A stretch of 64,000 nucleotides of DNA from Acidovorax sp. A1169 (GTDB lineage: Bacteria > Pseudomonadota > Gammaproteobacteria > Burkholderiales > Burkholderiaceae_C), in assembly GCF_030704685.1 (NCBI RefSeq), contig NZ_JAUZDX010000017.1, forward strand, positions 62,001-126,000, in the 5' to 3' direction. Below are positions 34,456-43,459 of the stretch, piece after piece. The first letter of the stretch is position 1. The number at the start of each line of letters is the position of its first letter. Below the pieces are notes generated by a model that did no database searches, was not told where the DNA came from, and worked only from the letters and a program-made list of their open reading frames with translations. The translations under genes were made by a program, and so were the position numbers.

Positions 34456-34552
34456 GAGAACTCCCGAAAAGTGGTTGGAAGCCCCATGCTCACCTTGCCC
34501 CACGGGGCAGAGTCAAGCAGCGGGATCAGGCTTTCCGGGAAAAGAAACGGCG

Positions 34553-34990
34553 TCAGGCGGTGGCGTGGCCAAGGGGGACCAATTGGCGCAATGGGCCCAT
34601 GGGCACATCCGGCGCGCCGCAGGCCTGCGGCGTGGCGGGGACTGCCATGGCATCGCAGGCGTACAACTCGGCCTCCAGTGCCGCCAGTTGTCCATCGAGC
34701 GCTGCCAGGCGCGCTTGCTCCTGCGCCAGCGCCGCACGCCGCTGCGCCAGCAGACCGGCCATGCGTGCCCAACCAGCGCTGCTGTGCAGGTCGGGCAGGC
34801 CCTCCAGCTGCGCCAGGCTGAACCCCAGACCCTGCGCCTGGCGGATGAGCTGCACACGCGCCACGTCGCCCTCGCCGTAGTGGCGGTAGCTGCCATCGCG
34901 CGCCACCGTGCCCAGCAGGCCGCGCGCCTCGTACAGGCGGATGGCCTTGGGCGTGGTGCCGGTGCGTTGGGCAAGTTCTCCGATGCGCAT
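34553..34990 (-). CDS. MerR-family transcriptional regulator
   Basis: A 145-residue regulator with an N-terminal winged-helix domain (MRIGELAQRTGTTPKAIRLYEARGL) and a long coiled-coil dimerisation helix (LLAQRRAALAQEQARLAALD). The C-terminal part has a single visible Cys region, so a metal or thiol sensor is not clear. AGGAG lies 9 nt before the ATG at 34990. It is divergent from the hydroxypyruvate isomerase gene, sharing a short region with a perfect 9-bp inverted repeat. Likely regulates itself and that gene; the signal is unknown. Confidence 0.88.
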   Translation of the reverse strand: MRIGELAQRTGTTPKAIRLYEARGLLGTVARDGSYRHYGEGDVARVQLIRQAQGLGFSLAQLEGLPDLHSSAGWARMAGLLAQRRAALAQEQARLAALDGQLAALEAELYACDAMAVPATPQACGAPDVPMGPLRQLVPLGHATA

Positions 34991-35014
34991 GGGGGCGGCT
35001 CCTGAAGGGTGTGG

Positions 35015-35038
35015 GCGGTGGAGGGGAGGCTCCACCGC
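35015..35038. promoter_or_regulatory. Candidate MerR-type operator
   Basis: GCGGTGGAG (35015-35023), a 6-nt spacer, and CTCCACCGC (35030-35038) form a perfect 9-bp inverted repeat midway between the divergent MerR and hyi-like genes. MerR regulators bind such palindromes within the spacer of the target promoter. The position fits; no function was tested. Confidence 0.5.
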
Positions 35039-35087
35039 AAAATAGTAGCCTACGCACGTCCTGGCCTTCCAACTTTTGCCCACCACC

Positions 35088-35906
35088 ATGCCCCAGTTCG
35101 CCGCCAACCTGAGCCTGATGTACACCGAGCTGCCCTTCCTCGCGCGCTTCGCCGCTGCCGCGCGCGATGGCTTTGCTGCGGTGGAATGCCAGTTTCCCTA
35201 TGCCTTCGCACCAGCAGAGCTGGCGGCGCGGCTGGCCGACAACGGCCTGGCGATGGTGCTGTTCAACGCCCCGCCCAGCGGCACCGACCGCGCCAGCATG
35301 GCCACGGCCTGGGAGCAGCAGGCGCGCGGCACGGCGGCGATCCCGGGGCGCGAAGCGGAGTTCCGCCGCGGCGTGCAGGAGGCGCTGGAATATGCAGACG
35401 CCCTGGGCTGCCCACGCATCCACGTGCTGTCGGGCATGGTGCCAGCCGGGGTCGAGCGCGAATCGCTCAAGGGCCTGTGCGTGGACAACCTGCGCTGGGC
35501 GGCGGCCGAGGCTGCGAAGAGTGGGCGCGAGATCCTGATCGAGCCGATCAACCTGCGCGACATGCCGCGCTACTTCCTGAACCGCCAGGACCATGCCCAT
35601 GAGCTGCTCGACGCCGCGCAGATGGACAACCTCAAGGTGCAGATGGACCTGTACCACTGCCAGATCGTGGAGGGCGACGTGGCCAGCAAGCTGCGCCGCT
35701 ACCTGCCCACAGGCCGAGTGTCGCACCTGCAGGTGGCCGGCGTACCCGAGCGCCAGGAGCCCGACCGGGGCGAGCTGCACTACCCTTACCTGTTCGACCT
35801 GATCGACAGCCTGGGTTACGCCGGCTGGGTGGGCTGCGAGTACCGGCCCGCGGCCGGTACCTCCGAAGGCCTCGGATGGCTGGAGCGCACCCAATCGGGC
35901 CACTGA
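35088..35906 (+). CDS. hyi: Hydroxypyruvate isomerase family protein (sugar-phosphate isomerase TIM barrel)
   Basis: A 272-residue TIM-barrel protein of the AP endonuclease 2/xylose isomerase-like family. It opens [20 protein letters not shown], has [36 protein letters not shown] and WVGCEYRPA, the Glu/His/Asp metal-binding pattern of Hyi. Hyi isomerises hydroxypyruvate and tartronate semialdehyde. The ATG at 35088 is chosen; the frame extends a few codons upstream to a TTG. Probably controlled by the divergent MerR regulator. Confidence 0.88.
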   Translation: MPQFAANLSLMYTELPFLARFAAAARDGFAAVECQFPYAFAPAELAARLADNGLAMVLFNAPPSGTDRASMATAWEQQARGTAAIPGREAEFRRGVQEALEYADALGCPRIHVLSGMVPAGVERESLKGLCVDNLRWAAAEAAKSGREILIEPINLRDMPRYFLNRQDHAHELLDAAQMDNLKVQMDLYHCQIVEGDVASKLRRYLPTGRVSHLQVAGVPERQEPDRGELHYPYLFDLIDSLGYAGWVGCEYRPAAGTSEGLGWLERTQSGH

Positions 35907-36040
35907 CGCGCCACGCTCGCCATGCGGTACGCAGCTCTGCGTAAGGGAATGCGTGAATAAATGTAACAGGCGCTGGGGCTTAGAGTGAACGCAGACCGGC
36001 ACAGCCGGCATTGCGCATTCACTTTCAGGAGACAAATCCC

Positions 36041-38014
36041 GTGTCAGCCCCCCTTGCCAACAACCGTTCCGTCGCGCGCCAGGTCACGCTCATGGCCATT
36101 GCCCTGGTAGCGCTGGTCATGGTGCTCGTGGGCCTGGCCATCGCCGTGCTGACCGAGCGCAACACCCGCGCCCAGTTGATCTCCAGCGTGGGCGACACGG
36201 CACAGAGCGTGGCCCAGTCGCTGGACGCGGCCGACAACACCAACCGCGAACTGGTGCAGCTCACGATGAAGGGCTTTCAGCGCTACTTCGATGCCACCAT
36301 GCACCTGGACGAGGCCACGGGCGAGTTGCGCAGCTACGGCGCACTGGTCAATGAGGACTATGGCTCGGTGGACAAGTTTGCCAACGAGACTGGGGGCATC
36401 GCCACGGTGTTCGCGCGCAAGGGCGAGGAGTTCATGCGCATCACCACCTCGGTCAAGAACGACAAGGGCGAGCGCCAGCAGGGCACGCCGCTGGCGCGCA
36501 TCGACCCGGCCTATGCGGCCGTGAGCAAGGGCGAACCCTACACCGGCGTCACCGTGGTGGGCGGCAAACCCTATATGGGCCATTACCTGCCCACCAAGGA
36601 CGGCGCAGGCAAGGTGACGGCCGTGCTGTTCATCGGCAACGACATCAGCGTGTTCCACACCATGCTGCAAAAGCAGGTCGCGCAGACGCGCTTCTTCGAG
36701 CATGGCGGCACCTACGTGGTGAGCCCCGAGGCCGGGCTGGACAAGGCCCAGTTCGTCTACCACCCGAGCGCCGGCGGCAAGCGCGTGCTGGAGGCATCCC
36801 CCCAGGCCGGCCCGTTCCTGGAAGCACTGGCCGCGTCCAAGGACGGCTATGTGCGCGATGCCGCGCCGCTGCTTGGGCAAGGCGCAGAGGACCCCTTCGC
36901 CCTGGTGCGCAAGACCGCGGGCGGCTGGTGGGTAGTGGCCGAGGTGCCCTACGGCGAGGCCATGGCCGGCCAGCGCCGCGTGACCCTGGCCGTGTGGGCG
37001 CTGATGGCGGTGGCCGTGGCATTGCTGGCCGTGGGCCTGTTCCTGATGCTGCGCCGCGGCGTGAGCCGCCCGCTGCGCGACCTGACCCAGGCCATCACCC
37101 TTGTGGCGCAGGGCGACCTGACGCAGGTGTTCCACACCACGCGGCGCGACGAGATCGGCGCGCTGGTGCAGGAGGTCGAGGGCATGCGCCAGCGCTACAC
37201 GCAGATGCTGCAGCAGGTACGCACCGCCGTGGACAGCATCGGCACCGCCAGCGCCGAGATCGCCAGCGGCAACCAGGACCTGTCTGCACGCACCGAGGCC
37301 ACGGCCAGCAGTCTGGCGCAGACGGCCCAGAGCATGGACCAGCTGACCACCACCGTGCGCCAGTCGGCCGACGCCGCGCGCCAGGCCAACCAGTTGGCCA
37401 ACACCGCCGCCGAAGTGGCCGCGCGCGGCGGGCAGGTGGTGGGCCAGGTGGTGACCACCATGGGCGAGATCAACCAGAGTTCCCGCAAGATCGCCGACAT
37501 CATCGGCGTGATCGACTCGATTGCCTTCCAGACCAATATCCTGGCACTGAATGCCGCCGTCGAAGCGGCCCGCGCCGGAGAGCAGGGCCGGGGCTTTGCC
37601 GTGGTGGCCAGCGAGGTGCGCAGCCTGGCAGGGCGCAGCGCGGACGCGGCCAAGGAGATCAAGCAACTGATCAACGCCTCGGTGGAGCGCGTCGAATCGG
37701 GCGCGCGCCTGGTGCACAACGCAGGCACCACCATGGACGAGATCGTGGGCTCGGTGCAGCGCGTGGGCCACATCATCGGCGAGATCACGGCCGCCTCGGG
37801 CGCGCAGTCGGACGGCATCGGCCAGGTCAACACCGCCGTGAACCAGCTCGACCAGATGACGCAGCAGAACGCCGCCCTGGTCGAGGAATCGGCCGCCGCC
37901 GCGCACAGCCTGCGCGAGCAGGCCACCCGGCTGGCCGGCGCAGTGCAGGTGTTCAAGCTATCGGGCGTGCCGGCACTGGGCCTGTCGGCGGTGGAGGTGC
38001 CCGCCCTGCAGTAG
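36041..38014 (+). CDS. Methyl-accepting chemotaxis protein with Cache sensor
   Basis: A 657-residue chemoreceptor: TM1 at about residues 15-37, a periplasmic Cache-type domain (about 40-310), TM2 near 323-345, a HAMP domain, and a long cytoplasmic signalling region whose hairpin tip reads [24 protein letters not shown] in the order expected (the core motif is shorter than listed here when read as [17 protein letters not shown]). The GTG at 36041 has CAGGAG 9 nt upstream; a TTG upstream is in frame but less suited. The ligand is unknown. No CheB/CheR methylation-site or tether pentapeptide is obvious at the C-terminus. Confidence 0.92.
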   Translation: MSAPLANNRSVARQVTLMAIALVALVMVLVGLAIAVLTERNTRAQLISSVGDTAQSVAQSLDAADNTNRELVQLTMKGFQRYFDATMHLDEATGELRSYGALVNEDYGSVDKFANETGGIATVFARKGEEFMRITTSVKNDKGERQQGTPLARIDPAYAAVSKGEPYTGVTVVGGKPYMGHYLPTKDGAGKVTAVLFIGNDISVFHTMLQKQVAQTRFFEHGGTYVVSPEAGLDKAQFVYHPSAGGKRVLEASPQAGPFLEALAASKDGYVRDAAPLLGQGAEDPFALVRKTAGGWWVVAEVPYGEAMAGQRRVTLAVWALMAVAVALLAVGLFLMLRRGVSRPLRDLTQAITLVAQGDLTQVFHTTRRDEIGALVQEVEGMRQRYTQMLQQVRTAVDSIGTASAEIASGNQDLSARTEATASSLAQTAQSMDQLTTTVRQSADAARQANQLANTAAEVAARGGQVVGQVVTTMGEINQSSRKIADIIGVIDSIAFQTNILALNAAVEAARAGEQGRGFAVVASEVRSLAGRSADAAKEIKQLINASVERVESGARLVHNAGTTMDEIVGSVQRVGHIIGEITAASGAQSDGIGQVNTAVNQLDQMTQQNAALVEESAAAAHSLREQATRLAGAVQVFKLSGVPALGLSAVEVPALQ

Positions 38015-38106
38015 GCGTGGCCAGCACTTTTTCTGACGGGAGTGGGCGGCGCCATCGTTTATCCTGAACTCCCTGCGGCCTTTGCCGCCCGTCCCGACTA
38101 CGCGCC

Positions 38107-39333
38107 ATGGTTTCCTTCACTGCCGACGTGCCCACCATGCTGGTGATGATCATCCTGTCATCGCTGGCGGCCGCCTTGGCCATGGCCGTCGTGACCTGGG
38201 GCAAGCGCCGCGAAGGGGTGGAGCTGTGGGCCCTGGGCCTGCTGCTCAATGCCATGGCCTATGCCCTGTTCGCATCGCGCGGCCACATCCATGGCCTGCT
38301 GTCCATCGTGCTGGGCAATGTGCTGCTCAGCTGCATGTTCACCTGCCTGGCGGCGGCCCTGCTGCAATTCCAGGGCCGGCCGCTGCCCTGGCCTGCCATG
38401 GCGGTCGCGCCGGTGCTCATGGCCGCCGGCATGGTCTGCTTCATCGAAGACTATGCTGCGCGCGTGGTGGTGGCCGGGCTGCTGCTGGGGGCGCTGAACC
38501 TGTGGGCGCTGTGGATCCTGTTCTCGCGCCGCGGGTCCACGCCCGGCCGGGGCGCCTGGCTGGTCATGGCGGTCCTGGCCCTGCAGGCGCTGGTGTTCCT
38601 GGTGCGCGTGGTCGTGATCGGCGGCAGCGACCAGCCGGCCACCGGCATCATGCAGTCCAGCGGCGTGCAGACGCTGACCTTCAGCACCACCTTCATCGAG
38701 CTGATGGTGGCCACCATGGGCTTCATCTTCATGGCCCGTGACCGCGCGGACGAGAACAACCGCCGCCTGGCGGCGCTCGACCCCCTGACCGGCGTGGCCA
38801 ACCGGCGCGCGGCGATCTCGGCGCTGGACCGCGACGTGGCGCGCGCGGTGCGCACGCGCGAATCCATCTCGGTGATGATGGTGGACATCGACCATTTCAA
38901 GCGCGTCAACGACCACTACGGCCACCCCGTGGGCGACCAGGTGCTGTGCCACGTGGTCAACCTGCTGCGTGAGCGCCTGCGCTCGCAGGACCTGGTGAGC
39001 CGCTATGGGGGCGAGGAATTCCTCGTGGTGCTGCCCGACACCGACCTGATCGGCGCCCACCAGGTGGCGCGCCAGCTGTGCGAGTCGGTGTCCGGCGCGC
39101 GCTACCGGCACGAGGGCAAGGACATCAGCGTCACGGTGAGCATCGGCGTCTTCGGCGGCCGGCTGGAGCCGGGCGACAGCTGGGACATGCTGATCTCCGC
39201 TGCCGACCGGGCCCTGTACCGGGCCAAGGAGCTCGGGCGCAACCGGGTGGAGGCGGCACTGGCGCTGCACCCACCCTCGTCACCCTCCTCGCTGGACAGC
39301 AACCCCGAGACCCTGCCAGCCTCCGGGTATTGA
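38107..39333 (+). CDS. Membrane diguanylate cyclase
   Basis: A 408-residue protein with about six hydrophobic segments in residues 10-215 and a C-terminal GGDEF domain (about 220-390). The active site is RYGGEEF, and RSQD five residues before it is a classical inhibitory site. It synthesises c-di-GMP. It starts 92 nt after the chemoreceptor gene and could be co-transcribed. The membrane part is not one of the named sensor modules I recognise. Confidence 0.9.
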   Translation: MVSFTADVPTMLVMIILSSLAAALAMAVVTWGKRREGVELWALGLLLNAMAYALFASRGHIHGLLSIVLGNVLLSCMFTCLAAALLQFQGRPLPWPAMAVAPVLMAAGMVCFIEDYAARVVVAGLLLGALNLWALWILFSRRGSTPGRGAWLVMAVLALQALVFLVRVVVIGGSDQPATGIMQSSGVQTLTFSTTFIELMVATMGFIFMARDRADENNRRLAALDPLTGVANRRAAISALDRDVARAVRTRESISVMMVDIDHFKRVNDHYGHPVGDQVLCHVVNLLRERLRSQDLVSRYGGEEFLVVLPDTDLIGAHQVARQLCESVSGARYRHEGKDISVTVSIGVFGGRLEPGDSWDMLISAADRALYRAKELGRNRVEAALALHPPSSPSSLDSNPETLPASGY

Positions 39334-39432
39334 GCCACATCCCATTGCGGGACAAGGGCAGTTTGCAGGCGGTGGCGCGACCGCGCGCGTTGTGTTGGAA
39401 TGCTGGTTTCATCCCGCCAGAGGAACACCACC

Positions 39433-40923
39433 ATGAACGCCCGCGTCCCCTCCCACGCCCTGCAACCCGCACAGGCGCTCGAGCGGGTGAGCCAGGCGTG
39501 GGACACCGACATCCTGCGCCAGCTCACCGACTACATTGCCATCCCCGCCAAATCGCCCGGTTTCGCCCCCGACTGGGCCGAGCTGGGCCTGCTCGACACC
39601 GTGGTGCGCAACGCCGCCACCTGGGTGGAGGCGCAGAAGGTGGCCGGCCTGCGCCTGGAGATCGTGCGCCTTGCAGGCCGCACCCCCGTGCTGTTCTTCG
39701 AGATCGACGCCACCGCGCCGGCCTCGGCCCAGACCGTGCTGATGTACGGCCACCTGGACAAGCAGCCCGAGTTCTCGGGCTGGCGCAATGACCTGGGCCC
39801 CTGGACGCCCAAGTACGAGGACGGCAAGCTCTATGGCCGCGGCGGGGCCGACGACGGCTATGCGGTGTACGCCAGCATTGCCGCCGTGCAGGAACTCAAG
39901 CGCCAGAACGTGCCGCACCCGCGCATCGTGGGCCTGATCGAGACCTGCGAGGAAAGCGGCTCGGGCGACCTGCTGCCCTACATCAATGCCTTGAAGAGCC
40001 GCATGGGCGACGTGGCGCTGGTGGTCTGCATGGACTCGGGTGCCGGCAACTACGACCAGCTGTGGCTCACCACCAGCCTGCGCGGCATGGCCAGCGGCAC
40101 GCTCAAGGTCGAGGTGCTGACCGAAGGCATCCACTCGGGCGACGCCTCGGGCCTGGTGCCCTCGTCGTTCCGCATCATGCGCCAGGTGCTCGACCGGCTG
40201 GAAGACAGCGCCACCGGCCGCCTGCTGCCCGCCAGCTTCCACTGCGAGGTGCCTGCGGACCGCCTGGCCCAGGCCCGCGCCACGGCCGCCATCCTGGGCG
40301 AGGAGGTGTACAAGCGCTTCCCCTGGGCGCACTACGACTGCGGCGGCTCCACCGCCTTTGCGCTGCCCACCACCACCGACCCGCTGCAGGCCCTGCTCAA
40401 CCGCACCTGGACGCCCACGCTCAGCGTGACCGGCGCCGAAGGCTTTCCGGCCCTGCAGGATGCGGGCAACGTGCTGCGCCCGTACACCGCCTTCAAGCTC
40501 AGCCTGCGCCTGCCGCCCCTGGTGGACGCGGCCCAGGCCGTGCAGGAGCTCAAGACGCTGCTGGAGGACAACGCCCCCTACCAGGCCCGGGTCACTTTCG
40601 ACCACGGCGGCGGTGCCACGGGTTGGAACGCCCCGGCCACCACGCCCTGGTTCGAGCAGGCGCTCAACGAGGCCTCCGAGGCGCACTTCGGCGCGCCCTG
40701 CGGCTACATCGGCCAGGGCGGCACCATCCCGCTCATGAACATGCTCAGCGAAGGCTTCCCGCAGGCGCAGATGATGGTCTGCGGCGTGCTCGGCCCCAAG
40801 AGCAATGCCCACGGCCCCAACGAGTTCCTGCATGTGCCCTATGCCAAGCGCCTCACGGCCTCGGTGGCACACGTGATCGCGGCCATGGCCGCCGAGCAGG
40901 CCGCGCCAGCCACCCCGGCCTGA
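39433..40923 (+). CDS. M20-family metallopeptidase (dipeptidase-like)
   Basis: A 496-residue cytosolic peptidase. The zinc-binding pattern is complete: YGHLDKQPE, GRGGADDGY, ETCEESGS and the late HGPNEF. This resembles the M20 dipeptidase group (CNDP/ArgE-like) rather than DapE. GAGGA lies before the ATG at 39433. No signal peptide is seen. Substrates are unknown. A second, exported M20 peptidase lies at 43460-44821. Confidence 0.88.
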   Translation: MNARVPSHALQPAQALERVSQAWDTDILRQLTDYIAIPAKSPGFAPDWAELGLLDTVVRNAATWVEAQKVAGLRLEIVRLAGRTPVLFFEIDATAPASAQTVLMYGHLDKQPEFSGWRNDLGPWTPKYEDGKLYGRGGADDGYAVYASIAAVQELKRQNVPHPRIVGLIETCEESGSGDLLPYINALKSRMGDVALVVCMDSGAGNYDQLWLTTSLRGMASGTLKVEVLTEGIHSGDASGLVPSSFRIMRQVLDRLEDSATGRLLPASFHCEVPADRLAQARATAAILGEEVYKRFPWAHYDCGGSTAFALPTTTDPLQALLNRTWTPTLSVTGAEGFPALQDAGNVLRPYTAFKLSLRLPPLVDAAQAVQELKTLLEDNAPYQARVTFDHGGGATGWNAPATTPWFEQALNEASEAHFGAPCGYIGQGGTIPLMNMLSEGFPQAQMMVCGVLGPKSNAHGPNEFLHVPYAKRLTASVAHVIAAMAAEQAAPATPA

Positions 40924-40994
40924 GAGGCTGAGAGTCTTTCGTCCATGCCCGCCTTGCACGCCAAAACACCCCGGATCGTCGTTGCAAATGCTCG

Positions 40995-41012
40995 CCATAG
41001 CCCGAGCTATGG
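40995..41012. repeat. Short palindromic intergenic element (REP-like)
   Basis: CCATAGC, CCGA, GCTATGG form a 7-bp hairpin in the intergenic stretch 40924-41152. I recall similar 'CCATAGCCCGAGCTATGG' elements being frequent between genes in Acidovorax and relatives, but cannot count copies from this window. The rest of this 229-nt gap shows nothing recognisable. Confidence 0.35.
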
Positions 41013-41152
41013 CTGTGCTTTGCTCCTAGATCCAGTGCGTTTTGACGCGCCATTCGGACACGGCAAAAAAACTCCCAGCCTCTGACCCCTTCCTCCTGTG
41101 CCCTGCCTTGGCCGGGCGCCGGTTTACCGCTTCCCTGTTGCAGGCCCTGATG

Positions 41153-41680
41153 ATGGACAAACGCGCGTTTCTACAGACCTTCACCGCATCGGCCCTGGCA
41201 TCCACCCAGCTGGGTGCATGGGCGCAGCCCGCACCTGCTCCCGTGCCGGCAAAGGGTGCGCAGCACCAGCTGTCCGGCACCGGCAGCGATGGCAAACCGG
41301 TCATGCTGTCCGACTTCAAGGGCAAGGTCTGCCTGGTGAGTTTTTTCACCGCCGGCTGCGCCCTGTGCGTCAACGAGCTGCGCCTGATGCGCGAGTTCTA
41401 CACCAACAACCGCCAGCGCGACTTCGTGCTGCTGGGGGTGAACCTGGACGACAAGAGCGCGGATTTCATGCAGTACATCGACCTGCTCAAGGTGTCCGTG
41501 CCGGCGGAGCAGCGCTTTCCCATCGCCTGGCGCAATGCCGCAGGCCACCAGGACAGCTTCGGCGCCATCACGCGCAGGCCCACGCACTATGTGCTCAACC
41601 GCCAGCACCAGCAGGTGCTGCGGCGCGAGGGCAGCTTCCAGCCCACCGACTGGGACGACCTCTGGATCTCGCTGAACTAG
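41153..41680 (+). CDS. Exported thioredoxin-like (TlpA-type) protein
   Basis: A 175-residue protein with an N-terminal signal peptide (MDKRAFLQTFTASALAS to about residue 26) and a redoxin fold: VSFFTAGCALCVNELRLM has the CxxC motif CALC, with VLLGVNLDD and a cis-Pro-like RRPTHYVLN. It likely reduces or oxidises disulfides in the periplasm, as TlpA/ResA proteins do in cytochrome assembly. The double ATG (41150, 41153) leaves one codon of uncertainty; the CALC pair is present and intact. Confidence 0.8.
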   Translation: MDKRAFLQTFTASALASTQLGAWAQPAPAPVPAKGAQHQLSGTGSDGKPVMLSDFKGKVCLVSFFTAGCALCVNELRLMREFYTNNRQRDFVLLGVNLDDKSADFMQYIDLLKVSVPAEQRFPIAWRNAAGHQDSFGAITRRPTHYVLNRQHQQVLRREGSFQPTDWDDLWISLN

Positions 41681-41698
41681 GGCCTGTTAAAAGGCCCT
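41679..41698 (+). terminator. Hairpin at the end of the thioredoxin-like gene
   Basis: AGGGCCT, GTTAAA, AGGCCCT form a 7-bp hairpin that begins within the TAG stop codon. No clear T-run follows, so it may be a weak or Rho-dependent stop. The remainder of the gap to 41870 shows nothing recognisable. Confidence 0.35.
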
Positions 41699-41870
41699 AA
41701 ACCGTTGGGTACTCGCCATGGCCCGGACCTGCCAGGGCCTGGCCTTGCATGAAATCCATTGACGGCGCTGCACGGCCCCGTCACGATGCCTGCATGCGGC
41801 AGATTGTTGCCTGCGCGAACCTTTCCTGTCCGCCCCCGGGCCACGACGCTCACTTCTGCCGCCCTGTCCG

Positions 41871-42776
41871 ATGACCGAACCCGTTCCCTCCACCCTGACC
41901 ACCTTCACCGCCAGCGACGGTGAGAACCTGGCCGTCCAGGACTGGCCGCTGCCACCGGGCCAGGCCCAGCGCGGCACCGTGCTGCTGGTGCATGGCCTGG
42001 GGGAGCATGTGGGCCGCTACGACGCGCTGGCGCGGCAACTGGGGGGCTGGGGCTTTGCCGTGCGCGGTTACGACCAGTATGGCCACGGCGAATCGAGCGG
42101 GCCGCGCGGCGGGCTCACCACCGACAGCCGGCTGCTCGACGACCTGGCCGACATGGTGGACGCCGTGCGCGCACGCACCCCCGAGGGGCTGCCCCTGGTG
42201 CTGCTGGGCCACAGCATGGGCGGGCTGGTGGCCTCGCGCTTTGTCGCGCTCGGCGTGCGGCCCGTGGATGCGCTGGTGCTGTCGTCACCTGCGCTGGACC
42301 CCGGCCTGGGCGCGGTGCAGAAGCTGCTGCTGGCCACCTTGCCCCGCCTGGCACCCAACCTGCGCGTGGGCAATGGCCTGGATGCGCAGTACCTGTCGCA
42401 CGACAATGCCGTGCCGGTCGCCTACCTGGCAGACCCGCTGTGCCATGACCGCATCAGTGCGCGCCTGGCGCGCTTCATTGCCGACGGCGGCCCGGCCACC
42501 GTGGCCGCAGCGGCCCAGTGGAAAGTGCCGACCTTGCTGATGTGGGCCGGCAGCGACAGGCTGGTGAACCCCGCTGGCAGCCGCGCCTTTGCGGCCGCTG
42601 CACCCAGCGCCCGGGTGCAGTCGCGCTGCTTCGAGCCGCTGTACCACGAGCTGTTCAACGAGCGCTCCGATCTGGCCGCCCCCGTGTTCGAGACCCTGCG
42701 CCAGTGGCTGGACATGCGCTGCCCGGCACGCGCCAACAGCGCGGCCACCCGGGGCCGGCTCGCTTCCGTCGCCTGA
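41871..42776 (+). CDS. Alpha/beta hydrolase of the lysophospholipase/monoacylglycerol lipase type
   Basis: A 301-residue serine hydrolase: VLLVHGLGEHVGRYD near the start, nucleophile elbow GHSMGG, GYDQYGHGESSGPRG in the cap region and a catalytic Asp/His near the C-terminus (WAGSDRLV, LYHELFNE). This is the serine aminopeptidase S33/PldB-like group. The ATG at 41871 fits; no signal peptide is visible. Convergent with YidB. Confidence 0.87.
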   Translation: MTEPVPSTLTTFTASDGENLAVQDWPLPPGQAQRGTVLLVHGLGEHVGRYDALARQLGGWGFAVRGYDQYGHGESSGPRGGLTTDSRLLDDLADMVDAVRARTPEGLPLVLLGHSMGGLVASRFVALGVRPVDALVLSSPALDPGLGAVQKLLLATLPRLAPNLRVGNGLDAQYLSHDNAVPVAYLADPLCHDRISARLARFIADGGPATVAAAAQWKVPTLLMWAGSDRLVNPAGSRAFAAAAPSARVQSRCFEPLYHELFNERSDLAAPVFETLRQWLDMRCPARANSAATRGRLASVA

Positions 42777-42786
42777 TCGTGATCGG

Positions 42787-42810
42787 CCAGGGCCTGTAGA
42801 CCAGCCCTGG
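42787..42810. terminator. Bidirectional hairpin between convergent genes
   Basis: CCAGGGC (42787-42793) and GCCCTGG (42804-42810) form a 7-bp stem in the 51-nt gap between the convergent lipase and yidB genes. No T-run on either strand; termination is inference from the position. Confidence 0.4.
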
Positions 42811-42827
42811 CGATTCCTGCGTGTGGC

Positions 42828-43313
42828 TTACTTGCTCAGCAGGCCGCCGAGCATGCCGAACAGGTCGCTGCTCTGACCCAGGCCGCCCTGGGGCGCATGG
42901 CCCTGCGGCGTGAGCTGATCGAGCAACCCCGGCAGCACCTGCGCCAGCTGGTTGGCTGCATCCGACTGGCCCACGCCCAGCTGCGACGCCACCTGCGACA
43001 GCGGGCCGGAGCCGAGCACGCGCGAAAGCTGGTCGCCCGAGATGGCCTGGTTGGTGCCGGAGCCGAGCCACGAGGCGATCATGTCGCCCAGCCCCGCCTG
43101 CTGAAATTTGGCCATCAGGCCGGGCAGGCCGCCCACCGGGCCGTCATTGCTCACCAGCGACAGCACCGCCTGGATGAGCTGCGGGTTCTGTGCGGCCAGC
43201 GCCACCAGCCCGCCCAGGCCACCACCGACACCGCCTTGCGCGGCCGAAGCACCGCCATGGCCCTGCGACGCGTTCTGAATGACAGCGCCCAGCACTGAAT
43301 CGAGCAAACCCAT
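42828..43313 (-). CDS. yidB: YidB-family protein (DUF937)
   Basis: A 161-residue protein that begins MGLLDSVLGAVI and is dominated by Gly, Ala, Gln and Leu, with the repeated segment LAQVLPGLLDQLTP near the end. That matches DUF937/YidB proteins, often found with YidA or in surface-related settings; the function is unknown. AGGAG lies ahead of the ATG at 43313. Confidence 0.85.
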   Translation of the reverse strand: MGLLDSVLGAVIQNASQGHGGASAAQGGVGGGLGGLVALAAQNPQLIQAVLSLVSNDGPVGGLPGLMAKFQQAGLGDMIASWLGSGTNQAISGDQLSRVLGSGPLSQVASQLGVGQSDAANQLAQVLPGLLDQLTPQGHAPQGGLGQSSDLFGMLGGLLSK

Positions 43314-43459
43314 GGTGATCTCCTGAAAAAGTCAGGGCAGGGCCGAAGCAGCCCGCCACCCGGTGATGGTACGCAGGCCAGGGCAGGCCCTGGTGTCAAC
43401 AATGGTGAACTGTCCTACCGCAGGTAGCCGGTCGATAGGAGACCGGCGCCCCTGCGGCC

